This document shows positions 1-11,829 of a stretch of DNA of 64,000 nucleotides, piece after piece; position 1 is the stretch's first letter; each line of letters begins with the position of its first letter. This DNA comes from Pseudorasbora parva. Lineage: Eukaryota > Chordata > Actinopteri > Cypriniformes > Gobionidae. The position numbers and the translations under genes are program-made. The notes under the pieces are model-generated. The model was not told the DNA's origin, made no database searches, and saw only the letters and a list, made by a program, of their open reading frames with translations. The stretch covers positions 30,991,547-31,055,546 of the forward strand of contig NC_090182.1 in assembly GCF_024679245.1 (NCBI RefSeq), written 5' to 3'.

Positions 1-120
1 CCCCCACCCCTAAACCTAACCGTCACTGGGGTGTAGACAAAACGTACAAATTCGTACAAGTTAGGTCGTACAAATTTGACAAATTAGCCATCTCGTAAAA
101 TACGTACGAATTGGATAGCG
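1..120. repeat. dispersed repeat, copy 1 (partial)
   Basis: The first 120 bases contain phrases about a fixed-ratio chromatic motif: a CCTAACC-like opening, then repeated 'acaaattcgtac' and 'gaattagcca' words. A diverged copy of the same phrases lies at 16130-16320. It is cut by the window edge, so its left boundary is unknown. The class is not recognised; I infer a cyprinid dispersed repeat from the shared text alone. Confidence 0.5.
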
Positions 121-1304
<1,184 letters not shown>

Positions 1305-2100
1305 AGTTTTTATAAAGTTTCAACTATTAATTAATGATCATGTGGACCGATCAATAATAAAAAAAAATATGAATAAAAATAGTCCACTCAAATCGATTAA
1401 TCACGATTAATCACATCCAAAATAAAATATTGTGTTTACACTTTTCTGTCTACTAATCTGCTGTCACACCCAATGTTTTTTCTTATAACATTCATCATTA
1501 AGGAATTTAATAGACCAATCATGACCGGAACATGAACTGCAAAGGCGCTTCTGTTCATGGCACTTTGATGCTTCATCATCTAAATGTCATTTTGATTACA
1601 TTTCATCCAAATGGCATGATTTCAGTGGCCACTTTCATGTATGGTTGCCAAAGAAATATGTAGACCATCTCATTATCAAAGCATTAAAATGCCAAGATAT
1701 ATGTCTTGGATACACATCAATTTTTCATGGTCTTGATACACTTTGTGAACAGAACGAGACTGTAGACTCCAGATCCATCAATCAAACGCATTTTGTTAGA
1801 AGTCTATCATCCTTCAGAAACACTCACCTCCTTGACGTCTACAGAATCCAGCCTGCTCAAATCGACATGCAAGGGATAGGTACAAACAGCTAACTTGCTT
1901 CCCCATTCAGATGCAGCAAGAAAACACAGAGAGCCACTGCAAAATTTATATGTTGATGTTTTATTAAATGCCATTTGTTACTAGTAGCTTTGACAAGAAT
2001 GTTGGTCTCGTATGCAAACAGCAAACCTTAAACTCAGTCAAATGGAATAGTCCAGTGGGTTTTATTCAGACTGATGGAAAAATATTATGACCATTATCAA
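1305..2100. other. no recognised gene
   Basis: AT-rich. A short 'gattaatcacgattaatcac' phrase at 1394-1413 resembles phrases at 21960-22040, so a small dispersed repeat is likely, but its limits cannot be set. Confidence 0.35.
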
Positions 2101-2129
2101 TTAAAGTGAAAAAACATTGATCATTTCCT

Positions 2130-2640
2130 AACATGGCAACATATTAAGGTTTGGGTAGATTAAAGTCTTATTTCCCCCGAAATTACCCGTAACAATTCGC
2201 TCAAAGAACTTTTTTCCCAGGAACTTTTTTCTCTTATACCTGTTGCTGTCTGTATTTCCATCACATTCTAATGTACTGTGAAGTCCAAAGGTGTAGGTGT
2301 GTGTGTGTGTGCCACTTTCCAGTTCCCACTGGATTTCCTCCTCAGCGAACAAACTTAATAATATAATTTGAATAGCAAACAACTCTTACTGCATGCTACA
2401 TAGAGTCAACCAATCAAAATCCTGCATGAACTCAACCAATCAGCGTGTTTAGCGCCCAAGCCCCTCCCACAAAAGTTCCTGAACTTTGAAAAAGCCTTAC
2501 CTTACTTTTTTGATCTTATCTTACCTTATTGAGGGGGACAGTTTTACCCGGAACTTCATTTAGACCCTGGTCCTTGCGTTCAAAACACAAAGTCCCTAGT
2601 TCATGGGGAAAGTTCCTGCGTTGTAAACGCGCCTTTAGAT
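2130..2640. repeat. possible non-autonomous DNA-transposon debris
   Basis: The segment is richer in GC than its flanks. It repeats words such as 'aggaactttttt', 'aaagttcctgaacttt' and 'gggaaagttcctgcg' in both orientations, which suggests inverted arms of a short transposon. Boundaries and target duplication are not clear. It abuts the Tc1-like relic that follows. Confidence 0.3.
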
Positions 2641-2679
2641 GGTAAGATCTAATATCGCACACTCTTCTGCATTTGTGTC

Positions 2680-3275
2680 TGCATAGTCACAGATCCATCA
2701 GAATGCCTATGATGACCGCTGTGCACCACCAAATATGCCTACAATGGACACACGCGCATCAGAACAGGAAAGTGGAGCAGTGGAAGAAGATCTCCTGGTC
2801 CTATGAGTCCTGTTTTCTTTTAAATCACAGGGATGCTCTGGAGAAATGATCTCCTGGGAAACTCTGGGTCTGGCCAATCATTTGGGCATAAATTTGACAT
2901 GTGACATCTACCTGGACATTGTTGAAGACCAGGTACACCCCTTCATGACAATTATGTTCCCTGGTTGAAGTGGCTTCTTTCAGCAGGATAATGCACCCTG
3001 CCACACAACACACATTGTTTAAGAATTGCTTGAGGAACATGATGACGAGTTGAAGGTGTTGCCCTGGCCTCCAAATTCCCTAGATCTCAGTCTAATCGAG
3101 CATCCACCACACAACCTTCAAAACTTGAAAGATCTGCTGCTATCGGCTTGGTGCCTGATACCACAGGATACCCTTTAGGGTTCTTGTAGAGCCCATGGCT
3201 CGGCGGGTCGGTGCTGTTTTGATGGCACATGGAAGACCAACAGCATATTAGGCAGGAGGTCACAATGTTTCGGCT
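2680..3275 (+). pseudogene. Tc1-like transposase relic, C-terminal half
   Basis: Translating the plus strand in shifting frames gives hallmarks of fish Tc1/mariner transposases: QQDNAPCH at about 2980-3003, holding the second catalytic aspartate, then WPPNSLDLSLIEH at about 3066-3105, matching the usual W-P-P-x-S-P-D-L-N-P-I-E-H block with its proline lost. In-frame stops and frameshifts separate the blocks, so it is dead. The N-terminal DNA-binding half is not visible upstream. It belongs to the same broad family as the copies at 18220 and 39425, but they overlap too little to show a shared origin. Confidence 0.75.
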
Positions 3276-5008
3276 TTAGCTTAATCTTAATTTTTATTCA
3301 TTGAATTTATTTGTTTAGCAATGCTAATGGACCATGTATTTGAGGATATTTGCTTCAAAAGCCCAAATTAAGAGTATTTTATATTATTTATATATGACAT
3401 TTTAAAATTATGCGTGATTACTTACCAGCATCTAATGTAAGGACAATAGTGTTTCTACACAGAGAAGTGGGTCTCTAAAATATGCCACAGCGAATTGATT
3501 AAAATGCATGTCCTCACCTCTTTGTCATTTTTCTTATACAGACAGTGCCAAGGATAAAGATGGGCCTCAAATAGGCGTATTGACCAAAATAACTGAACGT
3601 CAATATGTTCTTTTTAGAGCTAAACAGACTCAGCATCTTAGGGATGGTATTTTTGGTGACACTAACTCTATTGACCCATGCCGTTTTATATGCCTTTGAC
3701 ACAAGTTGAAGCCATTTTCATTATTAGTGAATATTGTGTATATTGATGAAATCAGACTAGGGTATTTCATTATACCTGCGGTATGAGGCATATGGGCTGT
3801 TTAGGATGGTTGAATAAATACTATTGTGAGAAAACCTTACCTATTGTTACATTAAAGCAAAACATAGCTCGCTCTATTTTCCAATTTACAACGAAAGGAG
3901 CGAAACACAGCAAATATGAGGCTGATCGAATGTGAATAAATAATGTTTTTGAGCTCCTAGTCTTTTATCTTCACACAGGTCAGTAGGATCTAATCTAGGC
4001 GTGTGTGCGTGTGCATGCAGGAACCGGATTACTTGGTGGCACCCTGTGGTCCGGTGATCAATGTGAGCGCTGATTCTTTGATAAATTGGTATTCTCAAAC
4101 AAATGGATGACTTCAGGAAGAGCTTGGGGCCAGTAACACAGACAGATGGAGTGTGGGAACAAGGGAGCTTTGCTGAGTGGAGGAAAAAGATTTCATTTGG
4201 GACACGCAGAGGATGGATTAGACTTGCCCTGGAAGGAAGTGTTTGGGCTAACAAAATATGACAGGAGCTTTTGAGGGCTTGACACTGAACATAGATGCCT
4301 GGCAGAGGTGTAGCCTGTGCACAGAAGAACTGGTGCATTCATCACATTTGCCATGGTCAAGTTCGCTGCTACCAAGCATCTGTGAGACCTCCAGGCAGTG
4401 AAGCACCAGGAGGGTCAAGCAGTTGCCTGCCACTTTGCGGCATCCGCGTCGAGGCGAGCCACCAAAGTGCGCCACTAGCTGCAGAGGCGACCAGCCACGA
4501 GTGTCCCTATGCCCTGATTCTTCTGCACACCTGCTTGGTTGCATTGATTTGCTCTCATTCCAGGCGGCCATAACTCCCAGGGGTTTCAGCTGTTCAACAT
4601 CTGTCACACCATGCAAAATGTTCCATGCTGAACCAGATACTGTATACATAAATCTTTATTTACCACGTTCCTGCTTTCTAGTTAAAGGGGGGAAGACTGT
4701 ATTGCTATTCTCTGATTAAGCCATACAACTGTGCTTCTATGGGTCCAAACAGTATGAATTAAACAAGATATACAGTGTGGAATTATGCACACTTTTAGAA
4801 AAGCAGTTGTGGCAAGTTACCACAAAAAAATAAATGTAAAACTGTATGTGAAATAAATAAATAAATAAAAGGTTGTCAGAAATTAATTGTAAAAAATAAC
4901 ATAAATAAAGTCAACTTTTCAGGCATTAGGGCAGTTTTCAGGGCGCTTGAGGCCTAATGGTTTGATTCTCAATATAAATTTTATAGTCCATAACTATATA
5001 TTATAATA
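3276..5008. other. no recognised gene
   Basis: Several overlapping ORFs of 60-150 codons lie on both strands at 3886-4720, where GC is locally higher. None shows a recognisable domain, and opposite-strand overlap of this kind is usual for GC-richer non-coding DNA. A short AAAT run occurs at 4853-4868. Confidence 0.4.
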
Positions 5009-5012
5009 TTAA

Positions 5013-5500
5013 AGGCTTATTCACCGGAGTTAGATAAGTCCGCACATACCATTCTCATCTCCGTGCGTGTCATAACTCTGTGTGACGCACCTACCATTAG
5101 GCTAGCTTAGCACAAAGACTGGAGGTAAATGGCTTCATCTAGCCTACTGCTCAATAAGTGACAAAATAACGCCGACATTTTCCTATTTACATGTTGTGAT
5201 GTGTATAGTTACATCTTGTACTAAGACCTACGGAAAATGAAAAGTTGATTTTCTGGACTAGGAACTAGGGGCTATACTCTCATTCCCTCGTAATAATCAG
5301 AGAACTTTGCTTCCGTACCATGGGTGCAGCGGCACAATGATATTACACAGCTCCGTTATTGAGCTAGATGGAGACCTCTAAGTCTTTGTGCTAAGCTAGG
5401 CTAGCAGTGGGTGCTTCAGACAGAGTTATGCCATGCACAGATGTCTAACTCTGGGGGATGCGGTGAACAATCGAAAGTCCCCAAAAGTCGGTGTGTTCCT
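5013..5500. mobile_element. non-autonomous DNA transposon, TTAA target, AGG...CCT ends
   Basis: A 488-bp segment sits between TTAA at 5009-5012 and TTAA at 5501-5504. It starts AGGCTTATTCACCG and ends with the complement of AGGAACACACCG. Subterminal inverted blocks support it: TTATTCACCGGAGTTAGA near the left end answers TTGTTCACCGCATC and AGAGTTAGA at the right. A second inverted pair, 'ctagcttagcacaaagact' and its complement, lies at about 5102 and 5380. It has no ORF. TTAA duplication with AGG ends fits Kolobok or piggyBac type; that assignment is inference. Confidence 0.65.
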
Positions 5501-5749
5501 TTAATCTTCTTGAAAACTAGCCTGTGTTTTAATTTGCAATGCAGAAAAATGAGCATGATAATATAGACTGCATTCAAAATCCAACTTATTCATTAATGTG
5601 TATTGATGCATTTGTTTGTTTATTTTGCTCACAAAAAAATGTTTGATAAACAATTATTAACTTCCAAAGCATTAACTTTAGAGTAATTCAAAATTCCTAT
5701 CTAATATAAGTTTTTTTTTCTTTTTTCGTTTTTTTAATTGCAAAAAGTC

Positions 5750-6655
5750 TAATTCCGTTCACTCAACGGAAACAAGCCACAACACAATGGAAACAAGCCG
5801 CAACACAACGAAATCGCTACAACGCAACAAAATCACGACAACACAACGTAATCGTCACAACACAACAGAAATGCTCCTGACCACGAGGGGTCTCATTTTA
5901 AGGTGGGAATTAAATTTTGAATTCAAAAAGTCATTTTAATTCAAACAAATTATATGTCTTAACTGTATAGTGCAATTGGCAGATGTTCCCTTAGGCATCA
6001 AGCGCCGTGATAGCAAGTAAAAGTGTTCACGGGTATAAATATGCAGCTACAATGCATTTAGGTGTATTTTAATTGATAATTCATGCCGATATACAATGGA
6101 TAAACACTTAAAACGGATCATAGTGTTTATATCTTTGTAAGACTGGCCAATCTATAGAACATTGGCAAGGAAAACTAACTTTAGTGCACTCCTAGCCCTG
6201 TCGTGGTCGGGAGGGTTTTTGTTGTGTTGATTCCGTTGTGTTGTGGCAATTTTGTTGTGTTGTGGTTTAATACTGTTGTGTTGTGGGAATTTTGTTGTGT
6301 TGTGGTTTAATACTGTTGTGTTGTGGGAATTTTGTTGTGCTGTGGTTTAATACTGTTGTGTTGTGGCGATTTTGTTGTGTTGGAGTTTAATTCCGTTGTG
6401 TTGTGGCGATTCCGTTGTGTTGTAGCGATTCCGTTGTGTTGTGGCGATTCCGTTGTGTTGTGGCGATTCCGTTGTGTTGTGGCGATTTTGTTGTGTTGTG
6501 GCAATTTCGTTGTGTTGTGGCGATTTTGTTGTGCTATGGCAATTTCGTCATGTTGTTGTTTAATTCTGTTGTGTTGTGGCAATTTCGTTGTGTTGTGGCG
6601 ATTTTGTTGTGCTGTGGCGATTTTGTTGTGTTGTGGTTTAATTTAGTACGGCTGC
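5750..6655. mobile_element. element with inverted minisatellite arms
   Basis: The left arm (about 5755-5870) is built from CAACACAACGGAA-like units. The right arm (about 6211-6640) holds the complementary GTTGTGTTGTGGCGATT units. Just inside each arm is a matching inverted block: CCTGACCACGAGGGG at 5877-5891, and its near complement at about 6195-6213. About 300 bp of unrelated sequence lies between. The layout suggests a DNA transposon whose ends are tandem repeats, with the right arm expanded. No transposase or target duplication was found. Confidence 0.5.
6211..6640. repeat. 19-bp minisatellite
   Basis: About 20 head-to-tail units of consensus GTTGTGTTGTGGCGATTCC, with variants in the last six bases (gcgattcc, gcaatttt, tttaatac). 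The unit keeps reading frames open on both strands, giving repetitive Leu-Cys-Cys-Gly ORFs that should not be taken as genes. Confidence 0.9.
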
Positions 6656-8855
<2,200 letters not shown>

Positions 8856-8944
8856 TTTATCCAAATGACCTGGTTTATTCTCAATCAAAATATACTTTCT
8901 CTTAAAAGAATAGTTCAGCCAAAGTAAGTAAGAAATCTATCATC

Positions 8945-9440
8945 AATTATTCAATCAATCAATCAATCAATCAACTTTTTTATATAGCACTTTTACAATG
9001 ATGATTGTTTCGAAGCAGCTTCACAGTGTTAAACAGGACAATATTGCAACAACATTTGATTTGGCTGTACAGTCGCTCTGGAGCAAAAACAGTGATGTTA
9101 TCAGCTTATTTGAATTCATCAATCAGCGACAATGTTGGCAGATCTGTATTATAGTAAATAACATTAAATAAGACATAAATAATTCATTTTATTTGTATAT
9201 TTAGTTGAATAACTTAAATCATAAGTAGAGTGTCCTCAACTGAGCAAGCCAAAGGCGATAGTGGCAAGGAGCCAAAACTCCTTCAGGGCATGATGGAGAA
9301 AAATAAACCTTTGGAGAAACCAGAATCAGTCGAGGTGCCAGTTCTCCTCTGACCTATTAACAAACAGTGTATGATTATTATTCTGGCAACCTTGCAGGTC
9401 AGAAATCTTATTAGATTGGAATTTTCAAAGAGTGGATCCA
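8945..9440. repeat. dispersed repeat with (ATCA)n head, copy 1
   Basis: It opens with about seven TCAA tetramers, then a block reading 'atagcacttttacaatga' and 'gaagcagcttcacagtgtt', and continues to 'ttagattggaattttcaaa'. A second copy lies at 31126-31803 in the same orientation with high similarity over about 480 bp. I know this text as a very common cyprinid repeat but cannot assign its class with certainty. Confidence 0.7.
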
Positions 9441-9587
9441 ATACTTACCATTATGTATGACTTACTTCCTCCTGTGGAGCATAAAAGGAGACAATTAGAG
9501 CCATGTACTGTCATTGCTTCCCATGCATTGACAGTGAATGGGGACTGGAGCTTTCCAGCTTTAAAATACAAATCAATGGTATTATAA

Positions 9588-9708
<121 letters not shown>

Positions 9709-9774
9709 TTAACATGATTCCTGCCCGAGTCGTATCCCGATTCTTTTCCACTGGCTGTGAGTCGAAATTGTCCC

Positions 9775-9875
9775 GAGATTCTGCGCTCAAAATAGGCGTC
9801 ATCAAACTACACTTTTGTTTTGAATAGGTGCCCTCTAGTGGACAGAAACGTTACATAGTGTAGCTTTAAAATGCT
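9775..9875. repeat. short dispersed repeat ('gccctctagtgg' type), copy 1
   Basis: The text 'catcaaactacacttttg' followed by 'ttttgaataggtgccctcta' recurs in diverged form at 29378-29460. Copy 1 ends about 40 bp before the DIRS element. Confidence 0.5.
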
Positions 9876-9918
9876 AAATAAATAAACTAAAAATAATATT
9901 ATTTTTTTCCCCTTGATA

Positions 9919-9970
9919 ACGTCTCGGTTACGTATGTAACCCTCGTTCCCTGAGGAGGGAACGGAGACGT
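9919..9970. other. cloverleaf-forming left terminus of DIRS
   Basis: A perfect three-way junction can form. The outer stem pairs ACGTCTC (9919-9925) with GAGACGT (9964-9970). One hairpin pairs GGTTAC with GTAACC (9926-9941, loop GTAT). A second pairs CGTTCCCT with AGGGAACG (9944-9963, loop GAGG). Only two bases are left unpaired between the hairpins. An identical complement lies in the internal region at 10203-10254. It may be the recombinase binding region or a priming structure; that is inference. Confidence 0.85.
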
Positions 9971-10140
9971 AACGTCAGTGACTGACGAATGGGGGTTTCG
10001 CTTAGAAGCCTGTCATCTCCGAGACTAGAAAGCGCCCAATGGCAGTGCCAATGCCATGGGCATGCGAGATTTGCATGCGTAACTCCGCCTACCCACGTGG
10101 GTATATAAGGAAGTAGCTGGCATCATCGCATTATGTTTTA
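9966..10140. repeat. DIRS left inverted terminal repeat core
   Basis: These 175 bp are the exact reverse complement of 15868-16042, checked base by base. Outside the core the two ends differ (9918-9965 left, 16043-16065 right), which is typical of DIRS ITRs whose outer edges are copied from the internal complementary region. Confidence 0.95.
10101..10110 (+). promoter_or_regulatory. TATA box in the DIRS 3' ITR, facing inward
   Basis: The same GTATATAAGG and CACGTG pair is present on the plus strand because the ITR is inverted. If active it would drive transcription from about 10140 rightward, antisense to all three ORFs. Confidence 0.45.
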
Positions 10141-10196
10141 CCTGCTGAGGAGCCAAGTTGAACTCCGTTCCAGCGGTACAGCGGATGTGGCAACGG

Positions 10197-10306
10197 GACG
10201 TTACGTCTCCGTTCCCTCCTCAGGGAACGAGGGTTACATACGTAACCGAGACGTTCCCTTTCGTTCAGTCACTCCGACGTAACGTCAGTGACTGACGAAT
10301 GGGGGT
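10197..10306. repeat. DIRS internal complementary region (circle-junction copy)
   Basis: Bases 10197-10255 are the exact reverse complement of the left outer end 9918-9976. Bases 10253-10306 are the exact reverse complement of the right outer end 16012-16065. The two halves share GTT at 10253-10255, the complement of the AAC at each element end. In DIRS1-type elements such a region is thought to template completion of the ends and reflects the junction of the circular intermediate. Sequence diverges after 10306. Confidence 0.95.
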
Positions 10307-10821
10307 CCCAATGCAATAACGCCACTCGGCTGTCTTCCAGTGCCCTGCGCAAGCGTGAGAACCCTGATGCAAGTTAGGACGGTCAAAGGCCTCTACTTAA
10401 CGCAGGAATACCAAGGTACACTGGGAGGCATATTCCAGGAGGAGATATGCGCCAAGATGCCTACCCGTAGGGAGGACTTAGGGATACACGTATGACCCCG
10501 GGGGGCTGCATACGGAAGATCACTGGGGTACCAGCCGAAGGTGGATTTTTAACCCCAGGAGGTGGCAAGGTTGCCAAGGGAATACACCCGCTCAGGGAGG
10601 CTTACGGTGGAAATACACATGTGGGGGTCGCCGGAGGGGAACCATGCACATGGGGCACCTGGCCGGACACGAGTGTCTGGCTAAGGGCAGACTTACTGGC
10701 GTCGGCGTCATCAGTGCTGGAGGAGCTCAGGGCTCTCGGGGAACTCACCTGAGAAGAATATCGCACGTATCCAGTCCGTGGAGTGGAATGGCGAGCAAGC
10801 GAAGACACCTGAGCCAATCCA
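10307..10821 (-). other. DIRS 3' region between recombinase stop and internal complementary region
   Basis: About 515 bp without a recognised domain. ORFs of 64-86 codons occur on both strands but look incidental to the high GC content. This part is probably untranslated in the genomic RNA. Confidence 0.5.
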
Positions 10822-11829
10822 TTACCGGCCACTTGTAGAGGCGAGTACATAGTCGGATACAGGCTCCACTCGGAGGTTATAAAACCTGGCGAATGTGTTT
10901 GGTGTCGCCCAGCCTGCAGCTCTGCAGATGTCTGTCAGCGGAGCGCCATGTGCTAAAGCCCAAGAGGAGGCCACACTCCGGGTGGAATGGGCCCTGACCC
11001 CAAGGGGACATGGGCGTCCCAGCTGCTGGTAAGCCAAAACAATGGTGTCCACTATCCAGTGAGACAGCCTTTGCTTTGAGAGAGCCTTCCCTTTCAGCTT
11101 CCCACCATAACAGACAAAGAGCTGGTCTGAGGTCCTGAAACACTGCGTCCTGTCTACGTAAGCGCGAAGGGCGCGTACTGGACAGAGCAGTGCCAAGGCT
11201 GGGTCTGCCTCCTCCAAAGGCAGCGCTTGCAGGTTCACCACCTGGTCTCTGAACGGAGTGGTGGGAACCTTGGGCACATATCCAGGCCGGGGCCTCAGGA
11301 TCACGTGAGAGTCGGCCGGCCCGAATTCCAGGCACGCTTCGTCAACCGAAAATGCCTGCAGGTCCCCTACCCTCTTGATGGAGGCCAGTGCGGTCAGGAG
11401 CGCTGTCTTCATAGACAAGAACTTAACATCTACTGACCGCAAAGGCTCAAATGGGGCCCTCTGCAGAGCACTTAGAACTACTGAGAGGTCCCAAGAGGGT
11501 ACGAGAGGAGAACGAGGAGGATGTAGTCTCCTCGCACCCCTCAGGAACCTGATGACCAGGTCGTGCTTACTTACCGTTTTCCCGTCCAGGAGGTCATGGT
11601 AGGCGGCGATAGCGGCCACATAAACCTTCAGGGTGGATGGAGACAGCCTTCGATCCAACCCTTCCTGGAGGAAAGAGAGCACAGACCCGATCGGGCATTT
11701 CCAGGGGTCTTCTTGGCGAGAAGAGCACCAATTGACGAAGAGGTTCCACTTCAACGCATAGGCCTGTCTCGTGGACTCGGCCCGAGCGGAAGTGATGGTA
11801 GCCACCACCGGAGGTGGTAGGGTACTCAA
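10822..11829 (-). CDS. DIRS tyrosine recombinase (integrase)
   Basis: Integrates the circular DNA copy by site-specific recombination. The conserved domain covers the last 322 residues of the frame (from 11790): an N-terminal SAM-like, core-binding half (ESTRQAYALKWNLFVNWC through TLKVYVAAIAAYH) and a catalytic half. Catalytic residues visible, numbered from 11790: R140 (IKRVGDLQ), H268-x-x-R271 (AHSTRS), W294 in the His/Trp position (AAGWATP) and the nucleophile Y304 (FARFY). The frame is -1 relative to the RT ORF, whose stop is at 11826-11828, so the domains abut without overlap. No ATG lies close to the domain start and no classical slippery heptamer is visible, so expression by shift, splicing or reinitiation is unresolved. 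The same frame is open without a stop back to 13917, antiphase to RT. Confidence 0.93.
   Translation of the reverse strand: MSTLPPPVVATITSARAESTRQAYALKWNLFVNWCSSRQEDPWKCPIGSVLSFLQEGLDRRLSPSTLKVYVAAIAAYHDLLDGKTVSKHDLVIRFLRGARRLHPPRSPLVPSWDLSVVLSALQRAPFEPLRSVDVKFLSMKTALLTALASIKRVGDLQAFSVDEACLEFGPADSHVILRPRPGYVPKVPTTPFRDQVVNLQALPLEEADPALALLCPVRALRAYVDRTQCFRTSDQLFVCYGGKLKGKALSKQRLSHWIVDTIVLAYQQLGRPCPLGVRAHSTRSVASSWALAHGAPLTDICRAAGWATPNTFARFYNLRVEPVSDYVLASTSGR

Noticed and set aside
3886..4719. Overlapping 92-150-codon ORFs on both strands
   Set aside because: No recognisable domain, mutual opposite-strand overlap, and no splice or repeat evidence for any one of them.
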